Shown one piece after another: positions 16,701-24,645 of a DNA stretch of 64,000 nucleotides (positions are counted from its first letter, which is position 1; every line of letters begins with the position of its first letter). The notes beneath the pieces are model-generated. The model was not told the DNA's origin and ran no database searches. It saw only the letters and a program-made list of their open reading frames with translations. Source of the DNA: Paenibacillus aestuarii (GTDB lineage: Bacteria > Bacillota > Bacilli > Paenibacillales > NBRC-103111); the NCBI RefSeq assembly GCF_027789125.1, contig NZ_JAQFVF010000030.1, positions 1-64,000 of the forward strand, given 5' to 3'. The position numbers were made by a program, and so were the translations under genes.

Positions 16701-17296
16701 TCATTTGGCTGACGGCAGGCGCTTTTGTGTCGGGATCTCTGATGTTCTCCTATTGGTTGGGGCTGCTCATGAGCAAGAATCTAAAAACCGTTGGTGACGG
16801 CAATCCCGGCGCCCTGAATCTGTGGAAAGCATCCGGCTATAAATTTGGGCTGGCGGGCATTGTACTTGATTTTTTAAAAGGCTATCTTCCGGTCTATGCG
16901 GCACTCGGGCTTGTACAAGGGCTGGGGATGATCCCGATCGCGCTGGCGCCGATTGCCGGGCATGCCTTTTCTCCATTCCTCAAAGGGAAAGGGGGCAAAG
17001 CGATTGCCGTGACGTTCGGCGTCTGGAGCGGGCTTACGATGTTCGAGGTATCTTTGGCTTATGCAGTCATTATGGCGGTGCTTGTTGTGATTCTTCGTTT
17101 CGCCAATAGGGGCGGGCTCTCTATTACAGAGGCGGATGGCTTGCAGGTGGTGACCGGCATGCTGCTTGTTGGCGTTTATTTATATGCGCGTTCGTTCACG
17201 CTTGTTGTGTGGTGGGTATGGCTGGGGACGTTCGTGCTGCTCGTGTATACGCACAGGCGCGAGGTTTGGGCTTGCTGGAATAAAATAAAATCGTGA
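16697..17296 (+). CDS. PlsY-like glycerol-3-phosphate acyltransferase family protein
   Basis: A 199-residue integral membrane protein with about five helices and the PlsY landmarks GDGNPGALNLW (about residues 32-42) and FLKGKGGKAIA (about 94-104). PlsY moves acyl groups from acyl-phosphate to glycerol-3-phosphate. This copy is divergent: canonical PlsY has GSGNxGATN, while here it is GDGNPGALN, and it is coupled to a glycosyltransferase, so another acceptor is possible. The ATG at 16697 overlaps the upstream stop; a longer in-frame extension to 16580 would lie inside the glycosyltransferase and is rejected. Confidence 0.8.
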   Translation: MIIWLTAGAFVSGSLMFSYWLGLLMSKNLKTVGDGNPGALNLWKASGYKFGLAGIVLDFLKGYLPVYAALGLVQGLGMIPIALAPIAGHAFSPFLKGKGGKAIAVTFGVWSGLTMFEVSLAYAVIMAVLVVILRFANRGGLSITEADGLQVVTGMLLVGVYLYARSFTLVVWWVWLGTFVLLVYTHRREVWACWNKIKS

Positions 17297-17319
17297 AGCG
17301 GAGGCTTCACGATTTTTTT
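17287..17319. terminator. bidirectional terminator
   Basis: AAAATCGTGAAGC and GCTTCACGATTTT form a near-perfect 13-bp stem, with A's on the left and T's on the right. It lies between convergent genes. Confidence 0.9.
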
Positions 17320-17504
17320 CGGCTTTTTTTGTTCACCAGCTTTGGCAAATGCTTGATGCTTTTGACCATGCCGCCCTTGCACAGAGGGCATTCCGGCGAA
17401 GGGGAGGTGGCTAGTTCCTCACGCATCCATGCCTTGCATTCTTTGTCTTTGCATCTCCATATAGGTACTGGGGATAAATCCGGTTTGCTCACATCGGTAT
17501 CCAA
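17307..17504 (-). CDS. YdjO-family cold-inducible-type protein
   Basis: A 65-residue protein with two CxxxxC/CxxC pairs, CKDKECKAWMR and ECPLCKGGM, and a final HLP segment. This is the layout of the YdjO family, described as cold-inducible in Bacillus; a zinc ribbon is likely. A GTG at 17516 is in frame but lies inside the strong AGGAGGTG site (17521-17514). TTG 17504 is nine bases from that site and is taken as the start. Function is unknown. Confidence 0.75.
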   Translation of the reverse strand: MDTDVSKPDLSPVPIWRCKDKECKAWMREELATSPSPECPLCKGGMVKSIKHLPKLVNKKSRKKS

Positions 17505-17599
17505 GCCAATTAACACCTCCTGCTTGCCTTAAGCTACCCGATTGGAAACATCTTCATTCAGTAAGATGGGTGAAACATTTTGTGCTGGATATGCGCATT

Positions 17600-17627
17600 T
17601 TTACAGTGACACTCAATCGTATATAAT
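17600..17627 (+). promoter_or_regulatory. sigma-A promoter of rlmD
   Basis: TTTACA (17600-17605), a 16-bp spacer and a perfect TATAAT (17622-17627) lie about 80 bp before the GTG start at 17706. Confidence 0.7.
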
Positions 17628-17705
17628 AAGGGCATTAACCCAAATATTTACAAATAAAACGAGTAATGAAACCATAAATAATTAGGTGCGTGAGGGGTGT
17701 AATTC

Positions 17706-19158
17706 GTGTCTAAGCAGAATGCTTCGTTAAAAATGGATCAAGAGCCTGTTCCTCATCCTGCAGGGAAAAGGGGGCGTTCTGCCGCATCCGCAGAAGATGT
17801 GAAAACCGGAGACCGCGTTGTTGTGACTGTAAAGCAAATTGGCATCAATGGGGAAGGTGTCGGGTACTACCGCCGAAAGGCGGTATTTATTCAAGGCGTG
17901 CTGCCGGACGAGGTTGTGAAGGCACGGGTTACCAAGGTCGAGCCTTCTTATATGCAGGCGGAGCTTGTCCAGATCGAGAAGAAATCGTCGGATCGACAGA
18001 AGCCCGCATGCCCGGTGTACGAAGCTTGCGGGGGCTGCCAGCTCCAACATATGACTTATCCGGCGCAGCTGCGGGCCAAAGAGCGGCTTGTGCAAGAAGC
18101 GTTCGAGCGCTACACGGGCTTGCGCAATTTGCCGCTGAAGCCGATCATTGGCATGGATCACCCTTGGGGCTATCGCAATAAAGTGCAGATGCAAGTCGGC
18201 TTGAAAAACGGCAGGGTTCAAATGGGCCTGTATGTGCCAGGCTCGCATGAGCTTGTCGATATCAGCGGCTGTCCGATCCAGGATAAAAGTGTTAACCGTG
18301 TGTTGGATGAGGTCAAGGTGATCGTCTCCGAGCTGCGCATCCCTATTTATCAAGAGAAGCTGCACAAAGGGGGACTGCGGACGGTTGTCGCCCGTATCGC
18401 TCAGGAGAGCGGCAATGTGCAGTTGACGCTGATTACGGCGTGTGATGATTTGCCGCGCAAGGATGAGCTCGTCGCACGTATTCGGCAGCGGCTCCCGCTC
18501 GTCACTTCCATCGCGCAAAATATCCATACAAGCAAAACCTCTCTCGTCTTCGGAGAGAAGACCGTCATGCTCTGGGGACAGGAGCGGCTGCGTGAACGGT
18601 TGAGCGATGTGCAGTTCTCGCTGTCACCGCGGGCGTTCTTCCAGCTCAATCCGGAGCAGACGGTGAAGCTCTATGACGCGGTTCAAGAAGCTGCGGCCCT
18701 GACAGGCCGCGAGCTGGTTGTGGATGCCTACTGCGGCACGGGCACCATCACTTTGGCTGGCGCCGCATGCGAAGGAAGTGCGCGGCATCGAAGTCGTCCC
18801 CGAGGCGATCGAGGACGCCCGGCGCAACGCGCGCCAGAACGGTGCAGCCGGCGCCAGCTTCTATGTCGGCAAGGCGGAGACACTGCTGCCGGAGTGGATT
18901 CGCGCAGGCTTTCGCCCCGACGTGATCGTCGTTGACCCGCCGCGCACGGGCTGCGACCGCGCGCTGCTAACGGCGATCCTTGCGGCGCAACCGAAGCGGC
19001 TGGTGTATGTATCTTGCAATCCATCGACGTTGGCGAAGGATTGCAAGATGCTGCTCGAGGGCGGAGGGTTCCGACTGGACTCGGTGCAGCCGGTGGATAT
19101 GTTCCCGCAGACGGCGCACGTGGAGTGTTGTGTTGTGTTGGTTAGGAACGGAAGATAA
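17706..19158 (+). pseudogene. rlmD: 23S rRNA (uracil-C5)-methyltransferase RlmD, frameshifted
   Basis: Two overlapping frames together make one RlmD/RlmCD-type SAM-dependent methyltransferase. The first (from GTG 17706) has a TRAM RNA-binding domain, the iron-sulfur cysteine cluster CPVYEACGGCQLQHM and the SAM motif DAYCGTGTITL. It then loses homology after about 18765. The second frame resumes with LAPHAKEVRGIEVVPEAIED, DPPRTGCDRALL and the catalytic-cysteine motif VSCNPSTLAKD, ending at 19158. A 2-base loss (or 1-base gain) near 18755-18765 explains the break. It is either a real frameshift or a sequencing error; no slippery heptamer suggests programmed shifting. Confidence 0.88.
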
Positions 19159-19178
19159 CGAGAAGTAACGGTAACTTG

Positions 19179-19212
19179 CTCTCCTAGGTTAAGGAGGGCC
19201 TTTTCTTTTGCT
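19179..19212 (+). terminator. terminator after rlmD
   Basis: GCTCTCCT and AGGAGGGC pair with one G-U pair, followed by CTTTTCTTTT. Confidence 0.6.
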
Positions 19213-19295
19213 TCTGCCACAACGGAAGAACGACTGGCCTCCAATGGAGGGAATCTACACAGCAACAACTACACTGGCTAGGATGGCAGAGTCAA

Positions 19296-19320
19296 GAGGG
19301 GCGCGCAGCCCCTCTTTTTC
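19296..19320 (+). terminator. terminator-like hairpin
   Basis: AGAGGGGC and GCCCCTCT form an 8-bp stem followed by TTTT on the plus strand. It lies at the end of the minus-strand ABC gene but its T-run serves plus-strand transcription. Confidence 0.55.
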
Positions 19321-20095
19321 AATCAGCAACGCGCACGTACACGCGTTCTCCGTGCTTTTCCACAACGACGGGAGACTCAAAGAAAGCGCTCAGCCCGCCG
19401 GTCGTGAGCACATCCTCCGTCGGTCCGCTGCGCATGATCTCGCCCCCTCGGATGAGCAGCGCATGCGTAAACACCGGAAGGATTTCCTCGGTGTGGTGGG
19501 TAACGTAGATGAGCGTCGGAGCATCCGGACTTCCAGCCAAGTCCTTGATGCTGGCGAGCAGTCGCTCACGTGAGAACAAATCGAGACCTGTGCACGGCTC
19601 GTCCAGGATGAGGATGCGGGGCTTCGCCATGAGAGCTCGCGCAATGAGCAGCTTCTGCTTCTCGCCCTGCGAGCAGGTGCGGAACTCCCGATCCCACAGA
19701 TGAACGCAGCCCATGGTTTGCATCAACGATCGCGCGAGGTCCAGATCCTCGTCGGAGATATGATCATACAGCCCGATCGTGGCATGCCGGCCGCTGATGA
19801 CGATATTCTGCGCCCGATCCGTCGGGTACAGCTTCTCCTGCAAGGAGGTGCTGACCCAGCCGATAGCTTTGCGCAGCTCGCGCAGATCGACATCGCCAAA
19901 GCGATGACCCAGCACGCTCACAGCCCCCTCCGTCGGCCAGTAGTAGCCGTTGACCATATTTAGCAGTGTCGTTTTACCGGACCCGTTCAGGCCAAGAATG
20001 GCCCAATGTTCGCCGGGCGCGACCTGCCAATTCACGTTGTTCAGCAGCGTCAGCCCCTCCCGGCGCCAAGTGACATTATTCAAATCAATGATCAT
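19319..20095 (-). CDS. ABC transporter ATP-binding protein (orphan, YlmA-like)
   Basis: A 258-residue ABC ATPase with Walker A GLNGSGKTT near residue 35, signature CSQGEKQKLLIARAL near 145, Walker B ILILDEPCTGLD near 165 and the switch histidine in YVTHH near 204. No permease or binding protein gene adjoins it, so its membrane partner is unknown. The sequence is closest in feel to the YlmA/ModF-like soluble group, some of which may not be transporters. It is a single-gene minus-strand unit. Confidence 0.88.
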   Translation of the reverse strand: MIIDLNNVTWRREGLTLLNNVNWQVAPGEHWAILGLNGSGKTTLLNMVNGYYWPTEGAVSVLGHRFGDVDLRELRKAIGWVSTSLQEKLYPTDRAQNIVISGRHATIGLYDHISDEDLDLARSLMQTMGCVHLWDREFRTCSQGEKQKLLIARALMAKPRILILDEPCTGLDLFSRERLLASIKDLAGSPDAPTLIYVTHHTEEILPVFTHALLIRGGEIMRSGPTEDVLTTGGLSAFFESPVVVEKHGERVYVRVAD

Positions 20096-20201
20096 ATACC
20101 TTGTTAAACTCCTTTCACGTTGCGATAATGACCAGCCGAGTCGTTGCGCCTAGCATGTTTCATGTATCTCCATTGTACGCCTGCGAGCATGTTTTCTCCA
20201 T

Positions 20202-20234
20202 AAAAAAACCGCATGAGTATGAACTCATACGGTT
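20202..20234 (-). terminator. terminator of the YjfB-like gene
   Basis: On the minus strand AACCGTATGAG pairs with CTCATGCGGTT, followed by seven T. Confidence 0.85.
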
Positions 20235-20240
20235 GTTCTT

Positions 20241-20417
20241 TTAAACTCGGATATCGAAATTCCCGCCCACATTTGGCTGAACGCTGCGTTCCATCATTTG
20301 GGTAAGAGCTTGACCTTGCTGCTCAGCTTGGTCTTTCTGCATTTTTAAAACGCTGATTCCAACTTGAGTTCCAAGACTGCCCTGATTCATTGATACGGAT
20401 AAAGCTGCAATGTCCAT
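20241..20417 (-). CDS. YjfB-family putative motility protein
   Basis: A 58-residue protein starting MDIAALSVSMNQGSLG and containing ISVLKMQKDQAEQQGQ. This fits the small YjfB family of Firmicutes, annotated as putative motility proteins from gene context only. A strong AGGAGG site lies 9 bases upstream. It is glutamine-rich and helical with no membrane segment. It forms its own unit with a terminator. Confidence 0.78.
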   Translation of the reverse strand: MDIAALSVSMNQGSLGTQVGISVLKMQKDQAEQQGQALTQMMERSVQPNVGGNFDIRV

Positions 20418-20521
20418 TAATAGGCCTCCTCTCTAAGAAGATGTATGCTTACTATTTATCGGTCGCCCCTGTAATATTTTTTAGAACAGTTTAATCTGCG
20501 GGATTTTTTTGCTGAACATTC

Positions 20522-20558
20522 TTGACTTAGAGTTAACTCTAACCCTTAGGATAAGGGT
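20522..20558 (+). promoter_or_regulatory. MerR-type promoter/operator
   Basis: TTGACT (20522-20527) and TAGGAT (20547-20552) are separated by 19 bp, the long spacer typical of MerR activation. The spacer is filled by the perfect 16-bp palindrome TTAGAGTTAACTCTAA (20527-20542). A second inverted repeat, ACCCTTA-GGA-TAAGGGT (20542-20558), covers the -10 box. Confidence 0.82.
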
Positions 20559-20583
20559 ATAACGATGTTGGAGGGATGAAGCC

Positions 20584-20982
20584 ATGTATTCAATTAGCCA
20601 GGTGGCGGAACTAACCGGCGTGAGTGCGTACACACTTCGCTATTATGAAAAGATCGGCGTACTGCCGTCTCCTGAAAGAAATAGTGGGGGCATGCGGAAG
20701 TTTTCGGAGCGGGATCTTCGGTTTGTGCGATTCTTGAACAGTTTGAAGAAAACGGGCATGACGCTGGAGGACATCACGGAATTTGTGAGGGACGGGTGTA
20801 TCTTGGAAAAAATCGATGCAGGCCAGGATGTGCACAATTCCATCGATAAACGAATGGAGATCCTAGTCAAGCACTTGCACGCCATGGAGGCTCAGCGTGA
20901 AGAATTGGAGCGGGTGATCACGGTAACCAAAGAAAAACTAGCGATATACCGGGATATACTGGAGAAGCGGGAGGAGCGGTAA
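20584..20982 (+). CDS. MerR family transcriptional regulator
   Basis: A 132-residue MerR-type regulator. The winged helix-turn-helix MYSISQVAELTGVSAYTLRYYE is at the N-terminus, followed by a long dimerisation coiled coil (about residues 75-125). There is no cysteine pattern for metal sensing, so it probably senses an organic compound or stress. The operator in its own promoter suggests autoregulation. The EamA transporter gene follows after one base, so the regulator probably controls an exporter. Confidence 0.9.
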   Translation: MYSISQVAELTGVSAYTLRYYEKIGVLPSPERNSGGMRKFSERDLRFVRFLNSLKKTGMTLEDITEFVRDGCILEKIDAGQDVHNSIDKRMEILVKHLHAMEAQREELERVITVTKEKLAIYRDILEKREER

Positions 20983-20983
20983 G

Positions 20984-21892
20984 ATGAGACCCAAGACATG
21001 GTTCATGCTGCTGTCGTTCTCTATTTTTACGGGAGCGACCTTTAACTTGGCCAAATATACGGTGAATTACTTCACGCCCTATTCAGCGGCCGCCTGGCGA
21101 TTCGGCATAGCTGCCGTTATCATGATCATCTTCGTGTTGGGCAAAGAAAAGGCTAATAACAAGGCAGCGCTGGTGCAAAATGGCTGGATGTACGCGGTTC
21201 TCGGCTTCATTGGCATTTTTGGCTTTAACGCTTTATTTTTCATGGGGATGAGGGAGACTTCGCCCGTGAACGGCGCTTTGATTATGGCGACGAATCCGCT
21301 CATCACGACCCTTCTTTCGGCCATTGTGCTGAAAACACCAATGACGAAGCGCCAGGGGCTGGGCATCGGCTGTTCATTAGCAGGTGTCATATTGGTTTTG
21401 ACACAAGGCTCATGGTACATGGTGAGTCGGCTTGCCTTTTCGATAGGGGATATAGGGATCTTGCTCGGCAATTTTTGTTGGGCGCTTTACGGTGTTTGGG
21501 GTCGGAGGTTTTTGCGCCAAAGCTCGTCACTGCAAACGACATCCTTTACGATGGTCATAGGTGCAATTATTCTTATTTTGTTTGCGGTCGTTACGCCTAA
21601 CCAGCACCAAGTAGCGGCAGCACCACTAGCCGCTTGGGGAGCGATCGTATTCATGGCGGTGTTCACGACTGTGTTGGGCTACTTGTTTTGGAATGAAGGA
21701 ATGAAAGAAATTGGTGCCGCCAAAACTTCCGTTTTCTTCAATTTAGTCCCTGTCGTCACGATGCTGATTACGGCGCTATCGGGTGCGGCGATTTCAACCG
21801 TCCAAATCATAGGGGCGGCGCTGGTCATTCTAGGCGTAGCGTTATCTTCCGGTCTCCAGCTAACTCGAAAAGTGAGGTCCGTAGGCGTTTAG
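20984..21892 (+). CDS. EamA/DMT family transporter
   Basis: A 302-residue membrane protein with ten predicted helices in two EamA repeats, the drug/metabolite transporter layout. The first repeat has the typical ATFNLAKY and PYSAAAWRF region; the second has VFTTVLGYLFWNEGMKEIGA. Such proteins export small metabolites, amino acids or drugs. It starts one base after the MerR stop and shares its transcript. The substrate is unknown. Confidence 0.88.
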   Translation: MRPKTWFMLLSFSIFTGATFNLAKYTVNYFTPYSAAAWRFGIAAVIMIIFVLGKEKANNKAALVQNGWMYAVLGFIGIFGFNALFFMGMRETSPVNGALIMATNPLITTLLSAIVLKTPMTKRQGLGIGCSLAGVILVLTQGSWYMVSRLAFSIGDIGILLGNFCWALYGVWGRRFLRQSSSLQTTSFTMVIGAIILILFAVVTPNQHQVAAAPLAAWGAIVFMAVFTTVLGYLFWNEGMKEIGAAKTSVFFNLVPVVTMLITALSGAAISTVQIIGAALVILGVALSSGLQLTRKVRSVGV

Positions 21893-21962
21893 TGCCCTTC
21901 GGCGCGGGTTTTGATAAAATGGGAAATAGTTTCCATGGGACAATAAGGAGCGGAGAAAACAG

Positions 21963-22766
21963 ATGAGCGAAAAAGAAATTGTGAATGCAACCCGTATGCC
22001 GATCACAGTACGAGGCATGGTACAGGATTTAGTGAGTTTAGGAATTCGCGAAGGTGATCGCCTCCTCGTGCATGCCTCACTATCCCGATTGGGATGGGTT
22101 TGCGGGGGCCCTCAAGCCGTTGTGCAAGCATTAATGGATGCTGTCGGCAAAGACGGGACGCTCGTCATGCCCGCGCAAAGCGGGGATTGGAGCGATCCGG
22201 CTGAATGGGGAAATCCGCCTGTACCTCATGATTGGATAGAAGTTATTTACCGCGAGCTGCCTGCGTTCGACCCGGCGATTACTCCGACTCGCGGAATGGG
22301 GCGGATCGCCGAGCTATTCCGGACATTTCCGGGTACTTTGAGATCGCGGCATCCACAAGTTTCGTTTTGTGCGAACGGGTATGATGCCGAACAAATTACC
22401 ACAGACCATCCTTTAACGCCACAATTCGGCATGTCATCGCCGCTCGGCAAGCTGTATGAGCTTAATGCCAAGGTGCTTCTGTTAGGCACGGGATTTCGTA
22501 CGTGTACAAGCTTTCATCTCGCCGAAACGCTGCTGGCAGGAATGCCTGTGAAGCGGATGGGTACGGCTATGCTGGATCATGGCGAGCGGGTCTGGAAATG
22601 GTTCGACGACTTTGCTTACGATTCCGAAGATTTCGCAGCATTGGGAACGCAGTTGGAGCAAGTGTGCAGCGTGCGGACCGGGAACGTAGGCCATGCGGCA
22701 TGCAAGCTGTTGGATATGAAGGAAGCGGTTGATTTTGCGGCGCAGTGGTTGAAACGGAACAGATGA
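21963..22766 (+). CDS. AAC(3)-family aminoglycoside N-acetyltransferase-like protein
   Basis: A 267-residue protein of the AAC(3)/YokD family, which uses acetyl-CoA to acetylate amine groups. Family hallmarks are VHASLSRLGWVCGG (about residues 36-49), GTLVMPAQSGDWSDP, GMGRIAELFRTFPG and LLGTGFRTCTSFHLAE (about 176-191). Chromosomal copies such as YokD often do not give aminoglycoside resistance, so the natural substrate is open. It has its own ribosome binding site (AAGGAG) 9 bases upstream. No mobile element or other resistance gene is nearby. Confidence 0.88.
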   Translation: MSEKEIVNATRMPITVRGMVQDLVSLGIREGDRLLVHASLSRLGWVCGGPQAVVQALMDAVGKDGTLVMPAQSGDWSDPAEWGNPPVPHDWIEVIYRELPAFDPAITPTRGMGRIAELFRTFPGTLRSRHPQVSFCANGYDAEQITTDHPLTPQFGMSSPLGKLYELNAKVLLLGTGFRTCTSFHLAETLLAGMPVKRMGTAMLDHGERVWKWFDDFAYDSEDFAALGTQLEQVCSVRTGNVGHAACKLLDMKEAVDFAAQWLKRNR

Positions 22767-22792
22767 AAAGGCAACCCGGGCGGTTTTCCATC

Positions 22793-22822
22793 TTGACAGC
22801 TGGTAATTGACCATGTGACAAT
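22793..22822 (+). promoter_or_regulatory. promoter of the hut operon
   Basis: TTGACA (22793-22798), an 18-bp spacer and GACAAT (22817-22822) with extended -10 TG (22814-22815). The predicted transcript has a leader of about 250 bases before hutH. Confidence 0.65.
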
Positions 22823-22837
22823 AAGAGGGATACCAAT

Positions 22838-22870
22838 ATGAATTTCGAACACCAATATAATCAAAAGTGA
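22838..22870 (+). CDS. possible leader peptide of the hut operon, 10 residues
   Basis: ATG at 22838 after GAGGGA (22825-22830) opens a frame of ten codons, MNFEHQYNQK, ending TGA at 22870. It holds one histidine and two glutamine codons. A second start (ATG 22880) opens a 28-codon frame with two histidine codons that runs into the terminator hairpin. Neither is proven. Confidence 0.25.
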   Translation: MNFEHQYNQK

Positions 22871-22930
22871 GTGAGCGCGATGATGTGTCGGCAAGAGTAC
22901 GAGCACGATACCGGACAATCGCATAAAGCC

Positions 22931-22993
22931 CTCTTTTTTCAAAAGAGACCGTATGGAAGTCGATGACTTCTGTACGGTCTCTTTCTTTTGTTA
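22931..22993 (+). promoter_or_regulatory. attenuator-like hairpin pair before hutH
   Basis: A long terminator stem is formed by AAAGAGACCGTA (22942-22953), the inner GAAGTC/GACTTC, and TACGGTCTCTTT (22973-22984), followed by a T-rich tract. The same AAAAGAG bases can pair instead with CTCTTTT at 22931-22937, giving a short hairpin that excludes the terminator. This is the logic of an attenuator. The trigger is unknown. Confidence 0.6.
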
Positions 22994-23079
22994 AAGCAAG
23001 AAAGGAGTCTGATGAGACTATGGCAATGGTATACAAACAAAGGAATGAACAGGAACTACAGCAAGCAGGAGGTGAAGTG

Positions 23080-24609
23080 GTGAATTCCATTCTGCTCGAT
23101 GGCGCGCAGTTAACCCCGGAGCACGTTGCGGAGGTCGTTTACAACCGGGCGCCGGTGGTGCTGCAGAACGAAGCCCTGCAGCGCGTGAACGCCTGCCGCA
23201 GCATGGTGGAGGACCTTGTCGCTGCGGGTAAAGTCGTCTACGGCGTCACGACCGGGTTCGGCAAATTTAGCGACGTGCACATTTCACCGGAGGACGCCGT
23301 GCAGCTGCAGCTGAACTTGATCCGCAGCCACGCCTGCGCGGTTGGCAAGCCGCTGCCGGAGCCGACGGTGCGCGCGTTGATGCTGCTACGGGCCAACGCG
23401 CTGGCGAAAGGGCATTCCGGCATCCGCCTGGAAACGCTGCAGCTGCTCATCGACTGCATTAACCGTGGCGTGCACCCGGTCGTGCCCGAGCAGGGCTCGC
23501 TTGGCGCAAGCGGCGACTTGGCGCCGCTATCCCATCTGGCGCTCGTGCTGATGGGTGAAGGCGAAGCCTTCTATCGCGGGCGGCGTCTTGCGGGCGCAGA
23601 GGCGCTGGCCCAGGCAGGGCTGAAGCCGATTACTCTGCAGGCGAAGGAGGGGCTGGCCTTAATCAACGGCACGCAGATTATGACATCCATCGGCACGTTG
23701 GCGTTAGTGAAAGCGCAGAACCTGGCCAAAGTCGCGGATGTGATCGCAGCGCTGACGGTAGAGTGCCTGCGCGGCATCCCGGAGGCTTTTGCCGAGGAAG
23801 TGCAGCTGGTGCGCCCGTATCCGGAGCAGATCGGCGTCGCCCGCAACCTGCGCACCCTGCTGGCCGGCAGCAAGCTGACGACGCGTCAAGGCGAGCTTCG
23901 CGTGCAGGACGCGTACTCGCTGCGCTGCTTGCCGCAAGTGCACGGCGCGACGCGCCAGGTTCTCGCCTACGCGGAGGACAAAATCGCCGTCGAGATCAAT
24001 GCAGCGACCGATAACCCGCTCTTGTTCGTCGATCAGGGGCTGGTCATCTCCGGCGGCAACTTCCATGGGCAGCCGATCGCTTTTGCCATGGATTTTCTCA
24101 AAATCGGCATGAGCGAGCTTGCCAATATCTCTGAACGCCGCACCGAGCGGCTGGTGAACCCGGCGCTGTCCGGCGGTCTGCCGGCTTTTCTCAGCCACAA
24201 CCCTGGCGTCGGTTCCGGCATGATGATCACGCAATACGTCAGCGCTTCGCTCGTATCGGAGAACAAAGTGCTGGCCCATCCGGCCAGTGTCGACTCCATT
24301 CCGTCATCGGCGAATCAGGAGGACCATGTGTCCATGGGCACCACGGCGGCGCGTCATGCGGCGCAGGTCATTGACAATGTGTCCAAAGTGCTGGCAATCG
24401 AGCTGATCTGCGCCGCTGAAGCCGCCAACTTCATCGGAGCTGACGGACTCGCACCGGCGACCCGGGCGCTGTACGATAAGCTGCGCGCGCTCGTGCCGCC
24501 AGTGCTCGAAGACCGCTCCACATCCCATGAGATTGAACAGGTGGCGGTTGCATTAATGGAAGGCGAATGGCTGCAAGCGGTGGAGCAAGTCGTAGGTGAA
24601 TTATTTTAA
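23080..24609 (+). CDS. hutH: histidine ammonia-lyase
   Basis: HutH converts histidine to urocanate and ammonia, the first step of histidine use. The Ala-Ser-Gly triad that cyclises to the MIO cofactor is in GSLGASGDLAPL, near residue 144. NGTQIMTS and the GNFHGQP segment are also present. The frame is open to 22963, but AGGAGGTG (23067-23074) places the start at GTG 23080 (or 23077), giving 509 residues, the normal HutH length. An ATG at 23020 would add an unrelated 20-residue tail. First of four genes hutH-hutU-hutI-hutG behind an attenuator-like leader. Confidence 0.96.
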   Translation: MNSILLDGAQLTPEHVAEVVYNRAPVVLQNEALQRVNACRSMVEDLVAAGKVVYGVTTGFGKFSDVHISPEDAVQLQLNLIRSHACAVGKPLPEPTVRALMLLRANALAKGHSGIRLETLQLLIDCINRGVHPVVPEQGSLGASGDLAPLSHLALVLMGEGEAFYRGRRLAGAEALAQAGLKPITLQAKEGLALINGTQIMTSIGTLALVKAQNLAKVADVIAALTVECLRGIPEAFAEEVQLVRPYPEQIGVARNLRTLLAGSKLTTRQGELRVQDAYSLRCLPQVHGATRQVLAYAEDKIAVEINAATDNPLLFVDQGLVISGGNFHGQPIAFAMDFLKIGMSELANISERRTERLVNPALSGGLPAFLSHNPGVGSGMMITQYVSASLVSENKVLAHPASVDSIPSSANQEDHVSMGTTAARHAAQVIDNVSKVLAIELICAAEAANFIGADGLAPATRALYDKLRALVPPVLEDRSTSHEIEQVAVALMEGEWLQAVEQVVGELF

Positions 24610-24645
24610 CCGGACTCATACACTTCATTGAGGGGGAAATCAATT

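Noticed and set aside
18718..19158. Separate small methyltransferase gene
   Set aside because: It starts without a ribosome site inside the rlmD frame and carries only the C-terminal catalytic half; it is the frameshifted end of rlmD.
21963..22766. AAC(3)-like gene as a mobile resistance gene
   Set aside because: No transposase, integron site or other resistance gene is near, and base use is like its neighbours; a chromosomal YokD-type enzyme is more likely.
22800..22945. HutP-type binding sites in the hut leader
   Set aside because: I looked for regularly spaced UAG-like triplets as in B. subtilis and did not find a convincing series.
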